Assembly (NCBI GenBank): GCA_034509925.1
Contig: JAVTLF010000020.1
Location: forward strand, 1 to 64,000
Direction of reading: 5' to 3'
Length of the DNA: 64,000 nucleotides
Source: Hirudinaria manillensis
Taxonomy: Eukaryota > Annelida > Clitellata > Hirudinida > Hirudinidae
In this document: positions 7,314 to 13,349 of the stretch, in pieces
Layout of the letters: the number at the start of each line of letters is the position of its first letter
How positions within the stretch are numbered: the first letter of the stretch is position 1
The notes under the pieces: generated by a model
Told to the model about the DNA's origin: nothing
What the model saw: the letters and a program-made list of their open reading frames with translations, nothing else
Databases searched by the model: none
Made by a program: the position numbers and the translations under genes

Positions 7314-9341
7314 ATGGACTACCAAGCACTAGCAAGCGCGAAGCTTGCCGAGTCTGGGCTTACTCTTGAAGCAGCAAATCAGCTAGGAATGTCTGTATTA
7401 GACGCTGAAGCCACGTGCGCCGTAATGAAGACATTCGACAATTTGCCAAAGCTCCCTTCCATTCACATCCCATACTACGCTCCGCTTGACTTAACACAGC
7501 CTCTATCAGCACATCCAAAGTGGCCGCCATTTTTCCGGGTTCGGTTTTTACGCCCGAAGGGCACAGAGAAAAAGGGGGACTTGCGGTATATAAACGAGAG
7601 TGACGCTGGGGTATGTGCATATTTCCCTCGTAATTTGCCCTGGCCGTCCATAGTGCAGGACAGTGCAACTTCAATCATCATTACTGAGGGAGAGTTCAAA
7701 GCGGCGGCGGTATGCGCAAAGAATTATTACTGCATAGGTCTCGGAGGGGTGTGGAATTTCCGAAACGCAGCGCAAGGTAGAGCGCTTCTTCCAGAGCTTG
7801 ACCAGTTTAATTGGCTTAAACGCAAAGCATATATAATGTATGACTCGGATGTTGTACGTAACCAGCAAGTACAAAAAGCACTTAATCAACTTGCGGAACA
7901 ATTAGCCCAGCGTGGGGCAATTGTGTATAACGTTATTATTCCTCACGTAGAAGGAGGTGCGAAGACTGGAATAGATGATTGGTTAGTCGCCAATCCGCAG
8001 GGTTCATTGGAAAAACTTATATTACAGAATAGACAGCCGTTGCACCAATGCGAAAAGCTTCACAACGTTAATAACAAATACATATTTATAAGAGACAAGC
8101 AGATTATTGTTGCACGCAAGCATATGACGAAAATCCCAGCTCGTAACTTCGAAGACTTGCTTGGCGATGAAGACTACGGGGTTATTGTTCAGGTTGATGA
8201 TAACAACGTAGAATATAAGGCCAAGAATCTAGGCAAGGCGTGGATGCGCTGGCCGTGCCGTGCTCGAGCTGAGAGTATGGTATACGAGCCTGGGGCACCA
8301 CAAATTACAGAGCAGAATAATTTTAACCTATGGCCTGGTTGGGGTGTTGAGCCACGCGCTGGGGATGTGACGCCATTCCTACAACTCATTGAGCACCTAT
8401 TCACTGACGCACCGTCAGACATGCGCGATTGGTTCCTGCAATGGCTTGCGTACCCGCTACAGCATCCAGGGGCAAAGCTGTTCACCGCCGCAGTATTGCA
8501 TAGCAAGCACCAGGGCGTTGGAAAGTCTTTGGTAGGTTATACAATGGGTCGGATATATGGCGACAACTTCAGCGAAATCGGCGAGCGTGAGTTACACGGT
8601 ACATTCAACGGTTGGGCGCAACACAAGCAATTTGTATTAGGTGATGATGTTACCAGCTCAGACAAGCGCATGGATAATGAGATTATCAAGCGCCTGATTA
8701 CTCAGCTAAGGGTGATTATTAACCAGAAATTCGTGCCAGAGTACGCCATCCGTGACTGCATAAATTACTTATTCACGAGCAACCAGACAAAAGCATTTTA
8801 CATCGAGGAATTTGACCGGCGCTTGTTTATTCATGAAGTCGCGGTAGGGCCGCTGCCCCAGGAGTTCTACGCGGCATATATGGCGTGGCTTGACAAAGGC
8901 GGCGATGCCGCGTTGTTTGACTACCTCTTGAAGCTTCCTCTTGGCAACTTCAGCGCAACAGCCGCCGCACCAATGACTGAAGCTAAGCGACAAATGGCTA
9001 ATGATGGTCTGTCCGAGCACGCCGCATGGATTGTCTCACTCCGAGACTACCCGGAGGCCGCGCTTAAGTTACACAGCGCAACACTCAGTGGCGACCTATT
9101 CACCGCGCGGACGCTGCTCCAGCTCTTCGACGCGGCGGGCACCAAGCGAATAAACGCCTCAACCTTTGCCGCCGAGTTGCGCCGTCGTGGCGTGCCCATG
9201 GTATGCTGTGGCGAAGCCATACAGCCAAAGCCAGACATGGCCGCCGAGCAGTACTTCGCGGTGCGGAATGCGGAGAAGTGGCGCATGGCAAGCAAGGATG
9301 AAGTGATGGCCGAGCTGAATAACCAAATGGTCCCATTCTAG
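7314..9341 (+). CDS. primase-helicase, Toprim-like plus SF3/DUF5906 helicase (copy 1)
   Basis: 675 aa from ATG 7314 (MDYQALASAK), just after the HTH gene stop; the longer frame from 7248 overlaps that gene and lacks a ribosome site. The N-terminal half has a Toprim-like (DUF3854-type) core: IIITEGE with E125, and YDSD at 176-179. The C-terminal half is an SF3-like helicase: Walker A HQGVGKS 399-405, Walker B FVLGDD 440-445, polar sensor LFTSN 486-490 and Arg-finger-like DRR 501-503. It should prime and unwind phage DNA for the encoded polymerase. The first half is identical to copy 2; the C-terminal quarter diverges. Confidence 0.9.
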   Translation: MDYQALASAKLAESGLTLEAANQLGMSVLDAEATCAVMKTFDNLPKLPSIHIPYYAPLDLTQPLSAHPKWPPFFRVRFLRPKGTEKKGDLRYINESDAGVCAYFPRNLPWPSIVQDSATSIIITEGEFKAAAVCAKNYYCIGLGGVWNFRNAAQGRALLPELDQFNWLKRKAYIMYDSDVVRNQQVQKALNQLAEQLAQRGAIVYNVIIPHVEGGAKTGIDDWLVANPQGSLEKLILQNRQPLHQCEKLHNVNNKYIFIRDKQIIVARKHMTKIPARNFEDLLGDEDYGVIVQVDDNNVEYKAKNLGKAWMRWPCRARAESMVYEPGAPQITEQNNFNLWPGWGVEPRAGDVTPFLQLIEHLFTDAPSDMRDWFLQWLAYPLQHPGAKLFTAAVLHSKHQGVGKSLVGYTMGRIYGDNFSEIGERELHGTFNGWAQHKQFVLGDDVTSSDKRMDNEIIKRLITQLRVIINQKFVPEYAIRDCINYLFTSNQTKAFYIEEFDRRLFIHEVAVGPLPQEFYAAYMAWLDKGGDAALFDYLLKLPLGNFSATAAAPMTEAKRQMANDGLSEHAAWIVSLRDYPEAALKLHSATLSGDLFTARTLLQLFDAAGTKRINASTFAAELRRRGVPMVCCGEAIQPKPDMAAEQYFAVRNAEKWRMASKDEVMAELNNQMVPF

Positions 9342-9353
9342 GAGGTAGCACAT

Positions 9354-9692
9354 ATGGCAAAGAAGAAACGAAAGCCAGTAACCAAAGAGTTAGACTTGCG
9401 GACGTTTAACCCGTTTGACTTGCCGCTGTTTTCGGTGCGCCCATGCCCGTATACAGGCGGGACACCTATGTCCATGCAGCTTCGGGCGTTGTGGCAACTC
9501 ACTAGGGCAATGTACAAGGTGCACGCCGCGCAGCCAGAGTACGCGGCGCACCTAAGGATGATGAACCGTTGCATTGCGCACATGTACCTAACGGGCGGCG
9601 GCTTGCTTATGTCGGACTGTCACGCATTCATCCGTCTTATTGCTTCATTACTCGATTTAGAAAGCTTAGGAGTGCCTGCAAATGAAAACTAA
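9354..9692 (+). CDS. hypothetical early protein, 112 aa (copy 1)
   Basis: AGGAGG 9 nt upstream supports ATG 9354. A Lys-rich N-terminus (MAKKKRKPVTKEL) precedes a conserved FNPFDLPLFSVRPCPYTGG segment; the rest looks helical. Cys and His are scattered without a clear zinc motif. I recognise no family. It lies 12 bp after the primase-helicase, overlaps the next micro-ORF by 11 bp, and is conserved in copy 2. Confidence 0.7.
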   Translation: MAKKKRKPVTKELDLRTFNPFDLPLFSVRPCPYTGGTPMSMQLRALWQLTRAMYKVHAAQPEYAAHLRMMNRCIAHMYLTGGGLLMSDCHAFIRLIASLLDLESLGVPANEN

Positions 9693-9729
9693 ACGATATC
9701 TAAAAACAACTTCGAAAAAGAAAGGCTAA
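9682..9729 (+). CDS. 15-aa peptide, internally deleted form of the 50-aa gene of copy 2
   Basis: ATG 9682 opens a 15-codon frame (MKTKRYLKTTSKKKG). Copy 2 has the same start and the same end but 105 bp more in frame (44125-44277, 50 aa). Copy 1 therefore carries an in-frame internal deletion that keeps the basic ends. AGGAGTG lies upstream inside the preceding gene. Whether the remnant is functional is unknown. Confidence 0.45.
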   Translation: MKTKRYLKTTSKKKG

Positions 9730-9732
9730 CCA

Positions 9733-9924
9733 ATGGACCCAAAATCACCTGAAATCGAGTCTGCCCTTGCTACGCTTGAGCGCGTCCGCACTCTTATACT
9801 TGAGAGAGCCAAGCTACTTTACGGCGACAACATACCGGACTACGTGAAAGAATACGCCGAGAAGACCGCCCGAAAGATGGCCGAGTCAGAGGTTATAGCC
9901 GCAGCACGAAAGGTGAAGCCATGA
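9733..9924 (+). CDS. hypothetical helical protein, 63 aa (copy 1)
   Basis: Charged, probably all-helical small protein (ESALATLERVRTLILERAKLLYGDNIPDYVKEYAEKTA). It starts 3 bp after the upstream micro-ORF and overlaps the next gene by 4 bp (ATGA), so it belongs to the operon. Well conserved in copy 2. No family recognised. Confidence 0.65.
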   Translation: MDPKSPEIESALATLERVRTLILERAKLLYGDNIPDYVKEYAEKTARKMAESEVIAAARKVKP

Positions 9925-10154
9925 AGAAAGCGCCGCCATGCGTGGAAGGCAAGGCGCATGATTTCGACCCTACAGAGTGGAAATCAGATAATGATTTTGC
10001 ACATATAAGACACAAATGTCTTAATTGCGGGCTTATATTTTGGAAGTCTTACAGCATCGGAGAAATTATCGACGAGCTAGACCTTGAAGCATTAGGCATA
10101 GCTTGCAAGGTTGATTACGTAACTACAGAGTACAAGCTAAAACAGGAGAAATAA
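9921..10154 (+). CDS. small putative zinc-binding protein, 77 aa (copy 1)
   Basis: Contains CVEGKAHDFD near the N-terminus and HIRHKCLNCG, so Cys-x2-Cys with nearby histidines could bind one metal. The C-terminal half is acidic and helical. ATG overlaps the previous stop. The CxxC style recalls small phage proteins that bind host enzymes, but no function can be assigned. Conserved in copy 2 with a few substitutions. Confidence 0.65.
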   Translation: MKKAPPCVEGKAHDFDPTEWKSDNDFAHIRHKCLNCGLIFWKSYSIGEIIDELDLEALGIACKVDYVTTEYKLKQEK

Positions 10155-10155
10155 C

Positions 10156-10551
10156 ATGGAAAAAGCTACTTTAGACTGTGGTGATAATTCTTGCCGATTT
10201 GCTGAATATAAGCGCGGCATGAGAACAAACGGCGGTTGCCAATGTCTCGAAGAATTACTACCTAAGGATAGGCTAAAAGTAACAAAATATCTGCTGTACT
10301 TAAAGGATAAGATTAGTCAATACAAGTTAAACAAGGTAAATGATACGGAAAAAATTACTTTAGATTGTGGCGATAATTCTTGCCGATTTGCCGAGCGCCC
10401 ATTAAAGGTAGGCCAGCGAACAAATGGCGGTTGTCGATGTTTGCAGGACTTACCGTACCTTAAGCGCCACAAGGTAGAGGATTACATTCTAGGCTTGCGG
10501 TCCAAGTTGCGGAGCCTAGAATACGAGCTGTCAACGATTCAGAAAGGTTGA
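10156..10551 (+). CDS. duplicated four-cysteine module protein, 131 aa (copy 1)
   Basis: Two tandem modules in one protein. The first (residues about 4-40) has TLDCGDNSCRFAE...RTNGGCQCLEEL, the second (about 68-105) TLDCGDNSCRFAE...RTNGGCRCLQDL. Each has Cys-x4-Cys and Cys-x-Cys, suggesting one metal site per module, each followed by a basic helical linker (YLLYLKDKISQYK; YILGLRSKLRSLE). AGGAG lies 6-10 nt before the ATG. The 3' end overlaps the operator of the next promoter. Copy 2 keeps both modules but has a different C-terminus. Function unknown. Confidence 0.7.
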   Translation: MEKATLDCGDNSCRFAEYKRGMRTNGGCQCLEELLPKDRLKVTKYLLYLKDKISQYKLNKVNDTEKITLDCGDNSCRFAERPLKVGQRTNGGCRCLQDLPYLKRHKVEDYILGLRSKLRSLEYELSTIQKG

Positions 10552-10576
10552 CAGCGCCCGCGCCGCGTGCTATTGT
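10528..10576 (+). promoter_or_regulatory. internal early promoter with inverted-repeat operator (copy 1)
   Basis: -35 TTGACA (10548-10553), 17-bp spacer and -10 TATTGT (10571-10576) form a strong sigma70-like promoter. The -35 lies in the right arm of a perfect inverted repeat CTGTCAAC (10528-10535) / GTTGACAG (10547-10554) with an 11-nt centre. The start site predicted about 7 nt after the -10 is at or within a few bases of the ATG at 10585, so the transcript may be leaderless. Confidence 0.75.
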
Positions 10577-10584
10577 TAGAGTCT

Positions 10585-10824
10585 ATGAGTAAAGCAAGCG
10601 ACTATAACCCGCACAATTTATCTGTGGATTGGTACGAGCTAAATCAACGCCTTAAGACCGCATCATTGGCTGAGGTAGAGGAGGAGCTGGAAAACGAAAT
10701 AGCAGGCCAAGCTAGAGCAAGTTATGTGGAGCGCATACAACGCAAGTTAAACCGGCTAAGGTGCCGGGTAGACATGGCCGCCGCAATGGAGCGCGCGGCC
10801 CAAAAACGAGGTGAAAGCACGTGA
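10585..10824 (+). CDS. small basic protein, paralogue of the 14162-14527 C-terminus (copy 1)
   Basis: 79 aa from ATG 10585 (MSKASDYNPHN). Codons upstream to 10567 overlap the promoter -10, so they are excluded. The segment WYELNQRLKTASLAEVEEELENE and the following GQARASYVERIQRKLNRL match the C-terminal part of the 14162-14527 protein, defining a shared helical, charged domain. Possibly leaderless. Followed by an overlapping GTG-started gene. Function unknown. Confidence 0.65.
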   Translation: MSKASDYNPHNLSVDWYELNQRLKTASLAEVEEELENEIAGQARASYVERIQRKLNRLRCRVDMAAAMERAAQKRGEST

Positions 10825-11300
10825 AAAAGACTAACCCAGAGCCAATTGAAAGCACCATAGCACGCCTTGAGTGCGACGCAAAGGCGACTAAACTTGGAAT
10901 AGACAGTCTTGTTAAATGGGTTCAAAGGCTTGAAGACAATCTTGCTAATCGAGTTAAAAAAATAGAAGACAGATTCGGCCAATCGCAAGAATTACCTCTT
11001 GGCGTAGCGGAACATTCGGCGCAGGTGCTCAAGGCTGCGCATAACTTTCTGGATAACGTCAAGAAAACGCTCGAAATAAAAAACGCTGCATATGGAAGCA
11101 GCGCAACAAATCCATTGCGCATATTCTCGCGAGTAGGAATCACAGAACAGCTTCGAGTACGTATCGATGATAAGCTGTCACGTATAGCTCGGGGCACTGG
11201 CCCAGGACTCGACGACAAAGAAGACACGCTGTTGGATTTGGTTGGCTATTTGGCCTTGCTGTATGGTACGCTATACATAGCTAATGGTGATAAGCCATGA
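10821..11300 (+). CDS. DUF1599 / Nmad1-like protein (copy 1)
   Basis: 159 aa, GTG start after AGGTGAAAGCAC (copy 2 has ATG). The C-terminal half matches the DUF1599 (nucleotide modification associated domain 1) pattern: KNAAYGSSATNPLRIF 88-103, RIDDKLSRI 114-122 and EDTLLDLVGYLALL 134-147, resembling an all-alpha nucleotide-binding fold. An N-terminal coiled coil covers residues about 12-50. The family is known from phages with modified nucleotides; its biochemical role is not settled. The thymidylate-synthase-fold gene at 18886 may be a functional partner, an inference. Confidence 0.7.
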   Translation: MKKTNPEPIESTIARLECDAKATKLGIDSLVKWVQRLEDNLANRVKKIEDRFGQSQELPLGVAEHSAQVLKAAHNFLDNVKKTLEIKNAAYGSSATNPLRIFSRVGITEQLRVRIDDKLSRIARGTGPGLDDKEDTLLDLVGYLALLYGTLYIANGDKP

Positions 11301-11389
11301 CGGCCGCCGCCCCTGAACTGCTGCATGTGTTGGTACTCATAGGCATTGCTGCAAGCGTATTCATAGCCATGGGCCATGACGCCGACTGA
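11297..11389 (+). CDS. 30-aa single-span membrane peptide (copy 1)
   Basis: ATG overlaps the previous stop (ATGA). The peptide MTAAAPELLHVLVLIGIAAS continues VFIAMGHDAD, one membrane helix of about 18 residues with an acidic tail. It overlaps the J-domain gene start by 14 bp. Identical in copy 2 (45886-45978). Such short membrane peptides can be lysis- or inhibition-related, but nothing here fixes the role. Confidence 0.55.
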   Translation: MTAAAPELLHVLVLIGIAASVFIAMGHDAD

Positions 11390-11654
11390 CGCACGCCGCG
11401 TGCTGGGCCTCCCCGCCACATTCACTGGCGCACAGCTACGCGCCGCCTATCGCCGTGCCTCAAGGCGGGCGCATCCGGACATGGGCGGTAGTGCCGAGCG
11501 CTTCGCCGAGGTCGCCGCAGCTCGCGCCGCGCTTGAATCAGCCGCAAGTGATGCCACGTGCCCGGAGTGCGGCGGTAAGCGGGCCGTCATGGTGCGCGGC
11601 GGAGCCTATGAGGTCGCCGTGCCTTGCTCGACGTGCCACGGCCAGGGGAAATAA
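11376..11654 (+). CDS. mini J-domain protein with CxxC pairs (copy 1)
   Basis: 92 aa. Residues 2-57 form a J-domain (ARRVLGLPATFTGAQLRAAYRRASRRAHPDMGG) with the essential HPD at 33-35. Two CxxC pairs follow (C62/C65 and C84/C87, the latter CSTCHGQG), equal to about half of a DnaJ zinc-finger region. J-domains stimulate Hsp70 ATPase, so this may recruit host DnaK to phage replication or assembly. The substrate-binding C-terminus of DnaJ is absent. The HPD and all four Cys are kept in copy 2. Confidence 0.85.
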   Translation: MTPTDARRVLGLPATFTGAQLRAAYRRASRRAHPDMGGSAERFAEVAAARAALESAASDATCPECGGKRAVMVRGGAYEVAVPCSTCHGQGK

Positions 11655-11688
11655 AAAGCCCGCCCCTGGAAGCACGCCAGGAGCGGGC
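11651..11688 (-). terminator. terminator hairpin in antisense orientation after the J-domain gene (copy 1)
   Basis: Arms 11658-11669 and 11677-11688 pair (GCCCGC, one C/A mismatch, CCTGG with CCAGG, GCGGGC) around a 7-nt loop. The T-tract (TTTTTAT) is on the minus strand, so the strong termination direction is leftward although all surrounding genes run rightward. Rightward it has no U-run. Conserved in copy 2. Confidence 0.6.
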
Positions 11689-11717
11689 AGAGTGCGGGAG
11701 GTAGACGCACCGGGCGC

Positions 11718-11798
11718 ATGAAGCCCAAAAGGAAGCATACCGGAGGAAGCGCCTAAAAGTCAAGAGGAAAGTCAAGAAAAAAGCGCCTAAGAAAATAA
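11718..11798 (+). pseudogene. basic 26-aa micro-ORF interrupted by a stop (copy 1)
   Basis: ATG 11718 opens MKPKRKHTGGSA and meets TAA at 11754-11756. In copy 2 that codon is GAA and the frame continues to 26 residues, ending KKRLRK. One base (T for G) makes the difference. GGAGGT lies about 15 nt upstream. It may be non-coding in both copies. Confidence 0.3.
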
Positions 11799-11811
11799 TT
11801 TAGGGCTTTTT
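11778..11811. terminator. bidirectional-looking terminator before the 11.82 kb promoter (copy 1)
   Basis: AAAAAGC (11778-11784), bulged G, CCTAA (11786-11790) pairs with TTAGG (11800-11804) and GCTTTTT (11805-11811), giving 12 bp with one bulge, a 9-nt loop and T-runs on both strands. It would end the upstream transcript just before a new promoter. The right arm is altered in copy 2 (TTTGCGGCC), so the hairpin is weaker there. Confidence 0.6.
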
Positions 11812-11851
11812 GTCATTTGCGCTTGACAGTAGCGAGCTGGGGCGGTACAAA
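11811..11851 (+). promoter_or_regulatory. rightward early promoter with shared operator (copy 1)
   Basis: -35 TTGACA (11823-11828), 17-bp spacer, -10 TACAAA (11846-11851). The sequence TGTCATTTGCGCTTGACAG (11811-11829) equals the minus strand of 6272-6290 at the leftward early promoter. It drives the 11897-19839 gene block. Confidence 0.75.
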
Positions 11852-11896
11852 TGAGGTGCGGGCAATAGCGCCCGTAAAACACGAGGAAAGCACGAT

Positions 11897-12166
11897 ATGA
11901 ACACGGAAAAAGTAGAAGCGCTTTGGGCGGATTACCAGGACTGCAAGAAACAGGTGCGATACTTGGAGGCGCTGCTGGTCGAAGCGCATATCGACCAGTC
12001 ACCGAATGCTCAATATATCGCCGCTCTTGAGCAAGAGATAGTTGACGAAAAGGCTAACGCCGCCGCCGCGCTCGCTGAGTGCCGAGCGGCCTCCAAAATT
12101 GTGAGGCAAGCAGAGTATGACGCAGGTAATCCCTCGGCTTTAGATTTTGGCAGCTACAGCGCGTAG
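11897..12166 (+). CDS. coiled-coil early protein, 89 aa (copy 1 only)
   Basis: First gene after the promoter, with the GAGGAAAGCACGAT cassette before its ATG. Heptad-like MNTEKVEALWADYQDCKKQV and a Glu/Ala-rich centre suggest an all-helical coiled coil. Copy 2 has an unrelated gene (46487-46714) in this slot, so this is one of the exchangeable small genes. No family recognised. Confidence 0.7.
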   Translation: MNTEKVEALWADYQDCKKQVRYLEALLVEAHIDQSPNAQYIAALEQEIVDEKANAAAALAECRAASKIVRQAEYDAGNPSALDFGSYSA

Positions 12167-12178
12167 GAGGAAAGCACA

Positions 12179-12238
12179 ATGAAAGCAGGAATTCGAGTAC
12201 GATGCGCGGAGTGGTACGGGCCGACGAGAGCAACATAG
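12179..12238 (+). CDS. possible 19-aa peptide (copy 1 only)
   Basis: GGAGGAAAGCACA stands directly before ATG 12179, and a 19-codon frame follows (MKAGIRVRCAEWYGPTRAT). The perfect RBS cassette is the only support; it may be a remnant of a gene lost in cassette exchange. Confidence 0.35.
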   Translation: MKAGIRVRCAEWYGPTRAT

Positions 12239-12239
12239 C

Positions 12240-12293
12240 ATGCGGCTCGAGGATTATGCGCAAGATGAAGCAGCAACTGCAGGCACAACATGA
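12240..12293 (+). CDS. possible 17-aa peptide coupled to the next gene (copy 1 only)
   Basis: ATG 12240 to TGA 12293 encodes MRLEDYAQDEAATAGTT, and its stop overlaps the ATG at 12290. It could be a leader that couples translation. No RBS of its own and no counterpart in copy 2, so weak. Confidence 0.2.
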   Translation: MRLEDYAQDEAATAGTT

Positions 12294-12505
12294 CCCAAGA
12301 CCAGAGTGTGGAAAAGCTTAAAGCTGATTCCATGGCAGACGTAGAGCAAGCCATGGCGTACCTCGCAAGGGCAATAGCTAGGCTTGGAGCAGATAAATAT
12401 ACATCCGTATTAGTATTTCTAGATGTCGTAATTCAAAGTCTTACAAGTGCTAGATATAAATCAAAAATTATTGCAGCCAAATTAGACGAGGAAAGCACAA
12501 CATGA
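12290..12505 (+). CDS. small helical early protein, 71 aa (copy 1)
   Basis: MTQDQSVEKLKADSMADVEQ continues into an all-helical protein ending KLDEESTT. The segment AMAYLARAIARLGADKYTSVLVFLDVVIQSL resembles the spacing of copy 2's 46903-47094 protein (AITYIIRSTDKLANDNRLSFKILLKTAIDRL), although the two sit on opposite sides of the 57-aa zinc gene. They may be distant relatives. The stop overlaps the next ATG. Confidence 0.6.
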   Translation: MTQDQSVEKLKADSMADVEQAMAYLARAIARLGADKYTSVLVFLDVVIQSLTSARYKSKIIAAKLDEESTT

Positions 12506-12675
12506 ACCAAGAGCCAAAAATCAAATGCATTAGAGGCCGCCGCCTGCATATATGGGCGAACCTGGGCACCATCACTCTTGCCGAGCCGCATGAAAAGACA
12601 GTATGCTATGTGCGGCGTTGCCGCGAGTGCGGCGCGAAAAAGTACATCTACATTGCGCCAGGGGAAAAGACATGA
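12502..12675 (+). CDS. 57-aa putative zinc-ribbon protein (copy 1)
   Basis: ATG 12502 follows GAGGAAAGCACAAC. The protein has C9 and C45, then CRECG at 49-53: Cys-x3-Cys-x2-Cys (45, 49, 52) with nearby H33 and H38, probably one zinc ribbon-like site. Start and stop both overlap neighbouring genes by 4 bp. Nearly identical in copy 2 (46733-46906), where its neighbours are different, so it has stayed constant while flanking genes were swapped. Confidence 0.65.
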   Translation: MNQEPKIKCIRGRRLHIWANLGTITLAEPHEKTVCYVRRCRECGAKKYIYIAPGEKT

Positions 12676-13055
12676 CTAGCCAAATCCCCGAAACACTAGG
12701 CGCGTGCGCCGATAAGCTGCTTGAGCTGCGAGAACAGGCCGCCGCCATTAATCGCCAGCTCGAAGAGATAAAGGCCGAGGAGCGAGTCATTAAAGACCAT
12801 CTCATAGCCAACCTACCTAAGAGCGACGCGCAAGGCATAGTAGGTCGTACCGCTCGCGCAAATGTCGTTACAAAACGCGTGCCGAGCGTCACGGATTGGG
12901 ACTCTCTGTATCAATACATACTCGAAACGCAATCTTTCGAATTGTTAGAGCGTCGCCCAAGTAAGCGAGCCTTCGCCGAGCGGTGGGAGTGCGGAGAGAC
13001 AATCCCAGGCGTTGAGAAATTCAACGCGGTTGATATCTCATTAAGGAAGCTATGA
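12672..13055 (+). CDS. helical early protein, 127 aa (copy 1)
   Basis: Start at ATG 12672 (MTSQIPETLG), overlapping the zinc-ribbon stop; copy 2 starts in the same place. Residues about 15-50 form a coiled coil (ELREQAAAINRQLEEIKAEERVIKDHL). A conserved C-terminal part follows (TDWDSLYQYILETQSFELLERRPSKRAFAERWECGE). No catalytic motif seen. Located ahead of the replication genes; function unknown. Confidence 0.7.
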   Translation: MTSQIPETLGACADKLLELREQAAAINRQLEEIKAEERVIKDHLIANLPKSDAQGIVGRTARANVVTKRVPSVTDWDSLYQYILETQSFELLERRPSKRAFAERWECGETIPGVEKFNAVDISLRKL

Positions 13056-13291
13056 AACTATACATACCAAAAACTACGGACCACGAGCCACAATGCACGC
13101 ACCCTGACGGGCACGACTGGCAATTCTACGACCGCGACCATGACCCAGGAAGCTCAGAGCGGTGGGAGTTTTGGGATTGCGAATATTGCGGCGCTACTAT
13201 GCACACGAGCTACAAGCACAGGCGCGCCGACCCGGAAAACACCTACTTGTTAAATAATTACAAAGGTCCTAGTTTAAAACCGAATAGATAA
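13052..13291 (+). CDS. small Cys/His protein, 79 aa (copy 1)
   Basis: Contains CTHPDGHDW near residue 15 and DCEYCGATMHTSYKHRR near residue 50: two CxxC-like groups with several His, a likely zinc site. ATG overlaps the previous stop. The C-terminal 7 residues differ from copy 2, where the gene ends earlier and runs into the methyltransferase start, so the insertion point is at this 3' end. Confidence 0.65.
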   Translation: MKLYIPKTTDHEPQCTHPDGHDWQFYDRDHDPGSSERWEFWDCEYCGATMHTSYKHRRADPENTYLLNNYKGPSLKPNR

Positions 13292-13301
13292 CAGGAAACG
13301 C

Positions 13302-13321
13302 GCATAGGCGTTACCCTATGC
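13302..13321. repeat. 7-bp inverted repeat before the 13350 gene (copy 1)
   Basis: GCATAGG (13302-13308) and CCTATGC (13315-13321) around CGTTAC, followed by ATAAC. Identical in copy 2 at 48742-48761, where it overlaps the methyltransferase stop codon. There is no T-run, so operator or RNA stem is more likely than a terminator. Confidence 0.5.
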
Positions 13322-13349
13322 ATAACAAACACAACCAAGAAAGCACAAT

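Noticed and set aside
10163..10440. CRISPR-like or tandem DNA repeat
   Set aside because: The two similar stretches are coding modules in one frame, too long and too few for an array.
12054..12354. Minus-strand frames opposite the small early genes
   Set aside because: They lack ribosome sites and conserved counterparts in copy 2, and run against the cassette-started genes.
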